NCBI RefSeq assembly: GCF_000720135.1
Contig: NZ_JOIU01000025.1
Coordinates: forward strand, 59,413 to 123,412
Length of the DNA: 64,000 nucleotides
Direction of reading: 5' to 3'
DNA from: Streptomyces sp. NRRL S-1022
GTDB taxonomy: Bacteria; Actinomycetota; Actinomycetes; Streptomycetales; Streptomycetaceae
Below are positions 57,761-64,000 of this stretch, piece after piece. The translations under genes were made by a program, and so were the position numbers. Numbering within the stretch: the stretch's first letter is position 1; every line of letters starts with the position of its first letter. The notes under the pieces were generated by a model, which saw only the letters and a list, made by a program, of their open reading frames with translations, made no database searches and was not told the DNA's origin.

Positions 57761-58726
57761 ATGAAGGGCATCAGCTACCGCCGCTACGGCGGACCCGAGG
57801 TACTGGAGTACGGCGAGCTGCGCGACCCCAAGGTCGGTCCCGACCAGGTGCTGGTGAAAGTGCGGGCGGCGGCCGTCAACCCGGTCGACTGGAAGTGCCG
57901 CGAGGGGTACCTGGACCCGCTCCTGGACGCCGTCTTCCCGGTGGTCCCCGGCTGGGACGTCAGCGGAGTGGTCGTACGGCCCGGCGCCGCGGTCACCGAG
58001 TTCGCCGCCGGCGACGAGGTCATCGGCTACGTCCGCGAGGACTTCCTCTCCCGGGGCACCTTCGCCGAGTACGTCGCCGCGCCCGTGCGCACCCTTGCCC
58101 GCAAGCCGAGCGGGCTGTCCTTCGAGGAGGCCGCCGGGCTGCCGCTGGCCGGGCTCACCGCCTCCCAGGTGCTGGTCAAGGCGCTGGAGGTGAAGCAGGG
58201 CGAGACCGTCCTGGTGCACGCGGCGGCCGGCGGCGTCGGCTCGCTCGCCGTGCAGATCGCCGTCCACCTCGGCGCCCGGGTCATCGGCACGGCCGGTGAG
58301 CGCAACCACGACCACGTCCGCGCGCTGGGCGGCGAGCCGGTGGCCTACGGCGACGGCCTGGCGGAGCGGGTGCGCGCGCTCGCCCCCGAGGGGGTGGAGG
58401 CGGTCTTCGACACCGTCGGCGGCGACACCCTGAAGACCTCGGCCAACCTGCTCGCCCCGGAGGGCCGGCTGGCCTCGATCGCCGACCCCGAGGTGGTGGC
58501 CTACGGCGGCCGCTACTGCTTCGTCCGCCCGGACGCCGAGGACCTGCGGCACCTGGCACACCTGGCCGACCAGGGCGTCGTCACCGTCCACGTCCAGCAG
58601 ACCTTCCCGCTCGCCCGCGCGGCCGACGCCCACCGGCTCAGCCAGGAGGGCCACACCCGCGGCAAGATCGTCGTGACGGTGGACGGGGAGTCCGGGGAAG
58701 GGGAGACCGGGGAGGGCGCCGCCTAG
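57761..58726 (+). CDS. NADPH:quinone oxidoreductase/MDR family protein
   Basis: 321 residues. MKGISYRRYGGPEVLEYGELRDP, RAAAVNPVDWKCREGYL and the Rossmann segment LVHAAAGGVGSLAVQIAVHLGARVIGTAG mark it as the zinc-free quinone oxidoreductase (QOR/zeta-crystallin-like) group; no catalytic or structural zinc Cys set is present. The C-terminus ends in an acidic tail (GESGEGETGEGAA). Substrate unknown. It starts 198 bases after the palindrome and is not in the divergent operon. GGAGGG is upstream of the ATG. Confidence 0.88.
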   Translation: MKGISYRRYGGPEVLEYGELRDPKVGPDQVLVKVRAAAVNPVDWKCREGYLDPLLDAVFPVVPGWDVSGVVVRPGAAVTEFAAGDEVIGYVREDFLSRGTFAEYVAAPVRTLARKPSGLSFEEAAGLPLAGLTASQVLVKALEVKQGETVLVHAAAGGVGSLAVQIAVHLGARVIGTAGERNHDHVRALGGEPVAYGDGLAERVRALAPEGVEAVFDTVGGDTLKTSANLLAPEGRLASIADPEVVAYGGRYCFVRPDAEDLRHLAHLADQGVVTVHVQQTFPLARAADAHRLSQEGHTRGKIVVTVDGESGEGETGEGAA

Positions 58727-58739
58727 CCGGCCGCCGCAC

Positions 58740-59081
58740 CTACACCACCAGCACCGCGGCGCACGCGGCCATCGCCACCGCGCACAGCACCGCCGCCGTC
58801 GCGTGGCGGGGGGCCAGGGCGGGCGGCGGGGTGCCGGAGGACAGGGCGCGGATGCGGTGGTGGGCCATGCCGAGGAAGCCCAGCCACAGCCCGCAGCACA
58901 GCGCGCACACGAGGGCACCGGTGGCGGACGCGCCGCCGTGCAGCGCCGCCTTGACGCCCAGGACGGCGACCACCGCACCGGACAGCGTCGTACGCCGCCA
59001 GGCCAGCCGGGTCCGCTCGGGCTGGAGCCCGGGATCCCGGCCCGCCGGGTCCTCGTCGCGCGGTCCCGGGCCCGGGCTCAC
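58740..59081 (-). CDS. DUF202 family membrane protein (second of pair)
   Basis: 113 residues with three membrane helices (TTLSGAVVAVLGVKAAL, GALVCALCCGLWLGFLGMAHH, TAAVLCAVAMAACAAVLVV). The N-terminal LQPERTRLAWRRT is the DUF202 motif. GTG start overlaps the stop of the first DUF202 gene (GTGA). Function unknown for the family. Confidence 0.82.
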   Translation of the reverse strand: MSPGPGPRDEDPAGRDPGLQPERTRLAWRRTTLSGAVVAVLGVKAALHGGASATGALVCALCCGLWLGFLGMAHHRIRALSSGTPPPALAPRHATAAVLCAVAMAACAAVLVV

Positions 59082-59470
59082 CCCTCCCACCCCACCAGCA
59101 CGACCACGACCATCGCGACGGCCACCACCGCGACGACCAGGCTCAGCAGCACCGGGAAACGGGACGCGGGCAGGTCCTCGCCGCGGCGCATCGCCCGCTC
59201 GCAGCGCACCCAGTGGTTCACCGCGCGCAGCGAGCAGAGCACCCCGGCGGCGAGCAGCGCGAGCGCGAGTCCGACCCGCCACCCCCGGCTCAGGTCCGGC
59301 AGGAACTGGTCCACCGCGAATCCGCCGCCGATCAGCGCCAGCGCGGTGCGCAGCCAGGCGAGGAAGGTGCGCTCGTTGGCCAGCGAGAACCGGTAGTCGG
59401 GCGTGCCGCCCTCGTCCCGCACCCGCTCCGGCGCGAACCACAACCGGATGTTCCGCACGAATTCGCTCAC
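59078..59470 (-). CDS. DUF202/YidH family membrane protein
   Basis: 130 residues. RFSLANERTFLAWLRTALALIGGGFAVDQF is the DUF202 signature; three membrane helices follow. It is typically found in pairs and in stress-related gene sets, but no role is proven. Overlaps the next gene by 4 bases. Confidence 0.88.
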   Translation of the reverse strand: MSEFVRNIRLWFAPERVRDEGGTPDYRFSLANERTFLAWLRTALALIGGGFAVDQFLPDLSRGWRVGLALALLAAGVLCSLRAVNHWVRCERAMRRGEDLPASRFPVLLSLVVAVVAVAMVVVVLVGWEG

Positions 59471-59491
59471 ACGGCCGACCCTACCCGGCGA

Positions 59492-60007
59492 TCACCGGGC
59501 CGCCCGGAACGCCCGCAGCCGCTCGTAGGCCGCCAGCCCGTCCGGCACCCACTCCCACTCGCCGAGCCGCCGCGCGACCTCCTCCTCGGGCAGGAAGGCG
59601 TGCCACTGGACCTCTTCGGCCTGGGGCCGCACCGGCAGTTCGCAGCGCACCTCGTACACCGCCGACCACCAGCCCTGCCCGGCGCCGTCGTCGTACAGGA
59701 ACTTGAAGCGGAACTCCGGCTGCGGCAGCCCCCGTACCCCCAGCTCCTCCTCGGCCTCCCGCAGCGCCGCCTCGTCGTAGGACTCGCCCGCGCCGACGAC
59801 ACCGCCGACGAACATGTCGTACAGGGAGGGGAAGACCAGCTTGGTCGCGGTGCGCCGGTGCACGAAGAGCCGGCCGGCCGCGTCCCGGGCCTCGATGAAC
59901 ACACAGCGGTGGCGCAGTCCCCGGGCGTAGGCCTCGCCGCGCGGGGACCGCGCGACGACCCGGTCGTGCTCGTCGACGATGTCGAGGATCTCGTCAGCAG
60001 GGTTCAT
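59492..60007 (-). CDS. Nudix hydrolase (isopentenyl-diphosphate isomerase-like group)
   Basis: 171 residues. Nudix box GAGESYDEAALREAEEELGV with the preceding GGVV. The start MNPADEILDIVDEHDRVVARSPRGEAYARGLRHRCVFIEARDAAGRLFVHRR resembles the Nudix proteins that lie close to Idi in sequence; FVGG and WVPDGLAAYE complete the fold. It hydrolyses a nucleoside-diphosphate-linked compound; the substrate is unknown. It lies 21 bases after the DUF202 gene on the same strand. Confidence 0.88.
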   Translation of the reverse strand: MNPADEILDIVDEHDRVVARSPRGEAYARGLRHRCVFIEARDAAGRLFVHRRTATKLVFPSLYDMFVGGVVGAGESYDEAALREAEEELGVRGLPQPEFRFKFLYDDGAGQGWWSAVYEVRCELPVRPQAEEVQWHAFLPEEEVARRLGEWEWVPDGLAAYERLRAFRAAR

Positions 60008-60029
60008 GCCCGTATCCAAGCAGGGGGGC

Positions 60030-60944
60030 TCAGCGCCGCTCCAGGGACCCGGCCCGGTCCGCCTGCTCCGCCGCGCCGCACGGCATCGCCGGATGCAGCC
60101 CGAGCAGCACGATGCCCGCCACCACGGCCGCGAGCCCGGCCGCCTCCCCGGCCAGCGCCCCGGTGTCGGTGCGCAGCCGGTCGCCGAGGAAGCCCACTCC
60201 GCACAGGATCCCGGCGAGCGGCTCGGCCGCCGTGAGCGCGGGCAGCGACATGCGCAGCGGGGCCGTCTCGAACGCGCTCTGCACCAGGACCAGACCGGTG
60301 ACCCCGCACGCCACCACGCCGTACGGCTGCCAGCCGGTGAACAGCTCGCCGAAGCCGCCGTCGGCGAAGCGGATGCCGCTCACCCGGGTCAGCGCGTCCT
60401 GGACGCCGTACAGCAGTCCGGCCGCCAGGGCCAGCAGTACCGGGCCCCAGCTCAGCCGGGAGCGCTTCGCGTACGTGGTGAGGACCAGGGCGGCGCCCGT
60501 CACCGCCCCGATGATCAGCCAGTGCCGCAGCGGATCGGTGACGGCCGTGCCGCCGCGCGGCTCGCCGGCCAGGATGAACGCGCTCACGCCGCCCGCGAGC
60601 AGCAGCAGACCGGCCCAGCCCTGGCGGCCCAGGGCCTGTCTGGTCCGGTAGCGGGACAGGGCGAGGGCGAACAGCAGATTGGTCGCGAGCAGCGGCTCCA
60701 CCAGGGAGATCTCGCCCCTGCCGAGGGCGACCGCGCCGAGCACCATGCCGGCCACCATCAGCCCGAGCCCGCCGAGCCAGCGCGGCACCCGCACCAGGTC
60801 GAGCAGCAGCCGGAAGGAGAGGAAGTCGCTCAGCGGCGCCTTCTGCGCCGCGTCCTGCTGGAGGACGAATCCGAAGCCCAGACAGCAGGCCGCGCTCACG
60901 GCGAGGAGGAGAACCAGAACCGACACGCTGCGTACCTCGATCAT
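60030..60944 (-). CDS. EamA/DMT-like multipass membrane transporter
   Basis: 304 residues from ATG 60944 with about 9 membrane helices (SVSVLVLLLAVSAACCLGFGFVLQ; GGLGLMVAGMVLGAVAL; ISLVEPLLATNLLFALAL; and others). RLSWGPVLLALAAGLLYGVQDALT and PALTAAEPLAGILCGVGFLGD are DMT-superfamily-like segments (10-TM EamA type or the related actinobacterial DMT family). Substrate unknown. Short C-terminal charged tail. The upstream region is long (356 bases before the next gene). Confidence 0.78.
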   Translation of the reverse strand: MIEVRSVSVLVLLLAVSAACCLGFGFVLQQDAAQKAPLSDFLSFRLLLDLVRVPRWLGGLGLMVAGMVLGAVALGRGEISLVEPLLATNLLFALALSRYRTRQALGRQGWAGLLLLAGGVSAFILAGEPRGGTAVTDPLRHWLIIGAVTGAALVLTTYAKRSRLSWGPVLLALAAGLLYGVQDALTRVSGIRFADGGFGELFTGWQPYGVVACGVTGLVLVQSAFETAPLRMSLPALTAAEPLAGILCGVGFLGDRLRTDTGALAGEAAGLAAVVAGIVLLGLHPAMPCGAAEQADRAGSLERR

Positions 60945-61300
60945 CCGGCCGGACCACGGGCGCGTAGTGGCCGACTGTAGCGCTCCCGGGGCCCAGGCGC
61001 CCCGCACGTGCCCGGAGCCGGGCGGTGGACTCGTCATGCTCCGCAACCGGCGGGCGCGGCGCCATGGCGTACGCCACAGGAGCCGGGGCGGACGGCCCGG
61101 AACGCGATGGCATACGCCACAGGAAAATTCCCTCGGCGAGATCGCCCGGTACGCGGCCCACCTGCGCCGGAGCCCTCAAGTCCGTTTTCGGGCCGAGAAG
61201 TTGAAGCTCGCAACTACGCCGTTCCGCTTGACGCGACCCGTGGCTGGGGGTTTGCTGTGCGTGACCGGTCGATGGCAGCCCGAGAAACAGGAAGCCCGCG
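60945..61300. other. Long intergenic region with a short direct repeat and promoters
   Basis: 356 bases without a supported gene. It is divergent between the EamA-like gene and the TPR-like gene and must hold both promoters. ATGGCGTACGCCACAGGA (61064-61081) and ATGGCATACGCCACAGGA (61107-61124) are repeated with one mismatch and a 43-base period. From about 61115 the sequence is richer in A/T (GAAAATTCC, AAGTCCGTTTTC), as promoters are. Short frames starting at each repeat (MAYATG...) exist, but their codon third positions are not G/C-rich, so I do not call them genes. Confidence 0.5.
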
Positions 61301-62278
61301 GTGCCCCCTCTCCCGCCTCTGCTCGGCGCTCGCCGGGCCCCGACGGAACCGTCCGGCGCGCCCGCCCAGGACGACCCCGGCGCCTTCGACGCCGCCCTCG
61401 ACGACGCCGGACTGCGCACCGCCCGGGCCGCGCTGGCCCAGGGCCGGCGGCAGGCCGTGCGCGCCCTGCTGGTGCACACCGGGGACGACTGGGACCGCCG
61501 CGGCCACCGCCTCACCGTGCTCGCCCGGGACCCGTACGCCGCCGCCTGGGCGAGCGACTGGCTGACCGCCGAGCCCGGCTCCGCCGACGCCGCCGCGCTG
61601 CTCGCCCTGGCCCTGGTCCACCGCGCGCTGCGCGGCAGGGAGCAACCCGGCCGGGCCCGCGAGGCCTGTGACACCGCCGCGGGCCTCGCCCCCGCCGACC
61701 CCACCCCCTGGCTCGGCCGGCTGCTGCTCGCCCGCGCCCTCGGACCCGAGCGCGAGGTGCTCGACACCTTCGGCGAGCTGTACCGCCGGCACCCCGAGCA
61801 CCACCACGCCCACCACCTGCTGATCGCCCGCCTCGCCGAACGGCCCGCGGGCAGCCGGGCGGCCGAGGCCCACGAGGTCTACGACGTCGCCGAAACGGCC
61901 GCCGCCGAGGCCCCCGCCGACTCCCCGCTGGCCGTCCTGCCGGTCGTCGCGTACGCCGAGCGCTACCGGGTCCTCGCCGCCACCGGCCCGGTCCCGGCCG
62001 GCCCCACCGCCTCCGGGCACTGGTCCGGCCCGCGGGCCCGGCGCATCCTGCGCGCCTGCTTCGACTGGTGGCTGGAGTGGGAGCACGACGAGCACCCCCG
62101 CCGCCACATCGACCTCAACCACCTCGCCTTCGCCCTGACCTGCGCCGGCCGTCCGGCCGAGGCGGCGGCCCTGTTCCAGCGCATCGGCGAGCACGCCACC
62201 CCGGCGCCCTGGTCCTACGCGCACCCCGATCCCCGGGCCGCCTTCCACGCCGCCCGCACCCGCGCGCTCGGACGGTGA
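61301..62278 (+). CDS. TPR-like repeat protein, unknown function
   Basis: 325 residues from GTG. Alpha-helical repeats: LRTARAALAQGRRQAVRALLVHTGDDW, LLALALVHRALRGREQPGRAREACDTAAGLAPADPTPWLGRLLLARALG, DTFGELYRRHPEHHHAHHLLIARLAE, LALTCAGRPAEAAALFQRIGEHATPAPWSY. A central WLEWEHDEHPRRHIDLNHLAF segment is His-rich. No membrane helix. Proteins of this type occur widely in streptomycetes without a known role. Confidence 0.75.
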   Translation: MPPLPPLLGARRAPTEPSGAPAQDDPGAFDAALDDAGLRTARAALAQGRRQAVRALLVHTGDDWDRRGHRLTVLARDPYAAAWASDWLTAEPGSADAAALLALALVHRALRGREQPGRAREACDTAAGLAPADPTPWLGRLLLARALGPEREVLDTFGELYRRHPEHHHAHHLLIARLAERPAGSRAAEAHEVYDVAETAAAEAPADSPLAVLPVVAYAERYRVLAATGPVPAGPTASGHWSGPRARRILRACFDWWLEWEHDEHPRRHIDLNHLAFALTCAGRPAEAAALFQRIGEHATPAPWSYAHPDPRAAFHAARTRALGR

Positions 62279-62388
62279 GCGACAGCGGCCGCGCCGACGT
62301 ACATACGGCAGTACGGAAAAAGTGACGAAAGTCTGACCCGCGACCCGATGATCTGGCCCCGCGGGGCCCCGAGTGCTCGAATGAACAC

Positions 62389-63135
62389 GTGAACCCTGAA
62401 CCATCCGAGGAACCGATACCGCAACCGGAACCGGGCGGCCGGCCCATCGGCCGCCGGGTCTTCCTCGGCACCCTCGGCCTGGGCGCCCTCGGCGTGGTCG
62501 CCGCACCCCCGCTGCAACGCGGCCTCGAAGGGTTCCTCGGCGGCGTCGCCGACAAGGACCCCACCGGGCTGACCGGCCTGCTGCCCAACGGCGGCGGCTT
62601 CCGCTACTACTCCGTGGCCGCCTCCGTTCCGCACCGGAGCGCCGCGGACTACCGCCTCACCGTCGACGGCCTGGTCGACCGCCCGGGCGGCTACACCCTG
62701 GCCGGCCTGCGCGCCCTGCCGCAGACCCGGCTGGTCCGGGACGTGCAGTGCGTCACCGGCTGGCGGGTCCCGGGCACCCCCTTCCAGGGCGTACGCCTGT
62801 CCCACCTGCTCGACGCGGCCGGCGTCCGCCCCACCGCCCGGGCCGTGCGCTTCACCTGCTTCGACGGCACCTACACCGAGAGCCTCACCCTCGACCAGGC
62901 CCGCCGCCCGGACGTCCTGGTCGCCCTGCGCATGCAGGACAAGGACATCGGCCACGACCACGGCGGCCCGGTCCGCCTCTACGTCGCCCCCATGTACTTC
63001 TACAAGTCCGCCAAGTGGCTCTCCGGCATCACCGTCACCGACCGGGTGCGGCCCGGCTACTGGGAGAACCTCGGCTACGACGTCGACGCCTGGGTCGGCC
63101 GCTCGAACGGACGGACCGATGAGCCTACGAGCTGA
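62389..63135 (+). CDS. Molybdopterin-dependent oxidoreductase of the sulfite oxidase fold (MsrP/YedY-like)
   Basis: 248 residues. A twin-arginine leader (GRRVFLGTLGLGALGVVAAPP) directs folded export. The body has FRYYSVAASVPHRSAADYRLTVDGLVDRPGGYTL and the molybdenum ligand Cys in VQCVTGWRVPG, followed by FDGTYTESLTLDQARRPDVLVALRMQDKDIGHDHGGPVRLYVAPMYFYKSAKWL, the sulfite-oxidase-fold signature. It is a single-domain enzyme and probably reduces oxidised methionine or a related substrate with electrons from the cytochrome b encoded next (17-base overlap). Confidence 0.88.
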   Translation: MNPEPSEEPIPQPEPGGRPIGRRVFLGTLGLGALGVVAAPPLQRGLEGFLGGVADKDPTGLTGLLPNGGGFRYYSVAASVPHRSAADYRLTVDGLVDRPGGYTLAGLRALPQTRLVRDVQCVTGWRVPGTPFQGVRLSHLLDAAGVRPTARAVRFTCFDGTYTESLTLDQARRPDVLVALRMQDKDIGHDHGGPVRLYVAPMYFYKSAKWLSGITVTDRVRPGYWENLGYDVDAWVGRSNGRTDEPTS

Positions 63136-63745
63136 GACCCCGGCTCCGCCGGAGGCCCGCGTCCACCGCTTCACCCGCGCCGAACGCTGGGTGCACCGCG
63201 CGACGGCCGCGCTGATGGGCGTGTGCGTGCTGACCGCCGCCTTCCTCTACATCCCGCAGCTGGCGGTCCTGGTCGGCCGCCGGGAACTGGTCGTCCGGGT
63301 CCACCAGTACGCCGGCCTCGCCCTGCCGGTGCCGGTCCTGCTGGGCCTGGCCTCCCGCGCCTTCCGCACCGACCTGCGCTTCCTCAACCGCTTCGGCCCG
63401 CACGACCGGGTCTGGCTGCGCGCCGCCCTGCGCCGCGACCGGCGCCACGAGGAGCGCCCCGCCGGCAAGTTCAACGCCGGCCAGAAGATCTACGCCGCCT
63501 GGATCGCCGGCGCCACCCTGGTGATGCTCGGCACCGGCCTGATGATGTGGTTCACCCACCTCACCCCGCTGATGTGGCGCACCTCGGCCACCTTCGTCCA
63601 CGACTGGCTCGCCCTGACCATCGGCGTGGTCCTGGCGGGCCACATCGGCATGGCCCTGGGCGACCCGGAGGCGAGGCGGGGCCTGCGGACGGGAACGGTG
63701 AGCGAGGACTGGGCGGACCGGGAGCACCCGCTGTGGCGGCCGTAG
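63119..63745 (+). CDS. Cytochrome b561-domain membrane protein, electron donor of the molybdoenzyme
   Basis: 208 residues with four membrane helices (AALMGVCVLTAAFLYIPQLAVL, YAGLALPVPVLLGLASRAF, IYAAWIAGATLVMLGTGLMMWF, FVHDWLALTIGVVLAGHIGMAL). Heme ligand histidines are expected in the RFTRAERWVHRATAA and HQYAGLA and FVHDWLA and GHIGMA segments. Overlap with the molybdoenzyme gene implies they form a membrane redox pair, analogous to YedY/YedZ (MsrPQ) but of the b561 (cytochrome b/b6) type. Confidence 0.85.
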   Translation: MSLRAETPAPPEARVHRFTRAERWVHRATAALMGVCVLTAAFLYIPQLAVLVGRRELVVRVHQYAGLALPVPVLLGLASRAFRTDLRFLNRFGPHDRVWLRAALRRDRRHEERPAGKFNAGQKIYAAWIAGATLVMLGTGLMMWFTHLTPLMWRTSATFVHDWLALTIGVVLAGHIGMALGDPEARRGLRTGTVSEDWADREHPLWRP

Positions 63746-63766
63746 TCGCCCGCCGGTCCGTGCCGC

Positions 63767-63901
63767 TCAGAACTCCAGCAGCACCTTGCAGGACCGCTGC
63801 CGGTCGGCGGCCAGCGCGAACGCCGACTCCGCCCCGGCCACCGGGACCACGGCACTGATCAGCCCGTCGAACTCGCCCCGCGCGGCGAGCAGCGCCGGCG
63901 C
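63767..63901 (-). pseudogene. C-terminal fragment of an MDR-type dehydrogenase, cut at its 5' side
   Basis: The minus strand frame reads APALLAARGEFDGLISAVVP...ALAADRQRSCKVLLEF and stops at 63767. The LLAARGEFDGLISAVVPVAGAESAFALAADRQRSCKVLL pattern is the end of zinc-type medium-chain dehydrogenases. Immediately upstream a TAG and the CTAG at 63902-63905 end the similarity, so the gene is broken there. Confidence 0.65.
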
Positions 63902-63905
63902 CTAG

Positions 63906-64000
63906 GCCGTGTTTTAGAACTCGCTGACCTGCCTGGTTGGCCGTCCGGGGAAGTCGCGGGCGGCCAACCAGATGGTGAGGTCGCGGGCGATGTCGTTGAT
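63906..64000. mobile_element. Edge of a probable insertion sequence
   Basis: Starting at GCCGTGTTTTAGAAC next to CTAG, the sequence is unlike the dehydrogenase, which is cut exactly here. On the minus strand a frame (63914-64000, partial, running off the window) ends INDIARDLTIWLAARDFPG...RQVSEF followed by TAA two bases from the edge, as transposase genes often do. A 4-base CTAG target fits IS5- or IS701-like insertion. No terminal repeat can be checked because the other end is outside. Confidence 0.5.
63914..64000 (-). CDS. Partial coding frame, probably transposase C-terminus
   Basis: 28 residues visible, ending TAA at 63914. The sequence (NDIARDLTIWLAARDFPG, then RPTRQVSEF) is not one I can assign to a family with certainty. 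Its position at the edge of the disrupted dehydrogenase and a stop only a few bases from the sequence boundary make transposase the simplest reading. Confidence 0.4.
   Translation of the reverse strand: MNDIARDLTIWLAARDFPGRPTRQVSEF

Noticed and set aside
61064..61300. Short frame MAYATGKFPRRDR... as a gene
   Set aside because: Overlaps the start of the TPR-like gene in another frame, has poor codon bias and no ribosome binding site.
1..64000. CRISPR arrays, rRNA, tRNA genes
   Set aside because: No regularly spaced repeats of the right kind and no tRNA-like cloverleaf or rRNA sequence was recognised by eye.

Overview
The window is about 72 percent G+C by eye, codon third positions are almost all G or C, genes often overlap by 4 bases (ATGA or GTGA), and GTG starts are frequent. 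With the families present (SigK/RskA, class F sortase, secreted SGNH lipase, DUF4331, many TetR regulators) this points to a Streptomyces chromosome. The order of the secreted lipases, kinase and hmgA resembles what I recall of the S. coelicolor region around SCO1725, but that is memory, not a search. No rRNA, tRNA or CRISPR array was seen.

Left part (1-10.9 kb): the end of dnaE2, translationally coupled to a Y-family polymerase that lacks its catalytic acidic residues; a secreted alpha/beta lipase with its own terminator; a decayed acetyltransferase; a 44-residue gene; small housekeeping and regulatory genes (methyltransferase, DUF402, tandem GNAT, short GntR, DUF72, DUF5925-AAA ATPase); a secreted SGNH lipase; and a transmembrane Ser/Thr kinase. 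From 10.9 to 17.4 kb there is a coherent block: a His-rich NicO-type metal transporter, a membrane-anchored TPR protein and a DUF4331 surface protein on one strand, divergent from an ECF sigma factor (SigK type) and its RskA-like anti-sigma factor.

Middle part (17.5-42.6 kb): CoA transferase, a DrrAB-like exporter divergent from its probable TetR repressor with two palindromic operators, a nucleotidyltransferase, an orphan type ISP restriction/modification domain, homogentisate dioxygenase with a GntR/UTRA regulator and a palindrome at its promoter, a TetR/molybdopterin oxidoreductase pair with an 18-bp palindrome between them, a CitMHS citrate transporter, an MFS permease, a secreted anchored protein with a class F sortase, an aldehyde/alcohol dehydrogenase operon, several acyl-CoA genes with TetR regulators, SoxR, and a BKACE-type enzyme. 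Three different palindrome families link TetR genes to nearby acyl-CoA or aldehyde genes.

Right part (42.8-64 kb): a large secreted penicillin-acylase-family enzyme, an alpha/beta hydrolase-like protein, a NamZ-type peptidoglycan hydrolase, an SDR/acyl-CoA ligase/TetR operon, a PLP decarboxylase-like enzyme with a tiny membrane protein and a PucR regulator, an acyl-CoA dehydrogenase/phosphotransferase operon that shares an operator-like sequence with the SDR operon, a quinone oxidoreductase, two DUF202 proteins, a Nudix hydrolase, an EamA-like transporter, a TPR-like protein, and a sulfite-oxidase-fold molybdoenzyme with cytochrome b. The extreme right end is the edge of a probable insertion sequence that has cut a zinc-type dehydrogenase gene at a CTAG.

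Most genes look like conserved core functions. The most interesting parts are the SigK/RskA-DUF4331-TPR-NicO block, the catalytically dead polymerase next to DnaE2, the sortase partner without an LPXTG motif, and the short local regulons that can be read from palindromes alone.
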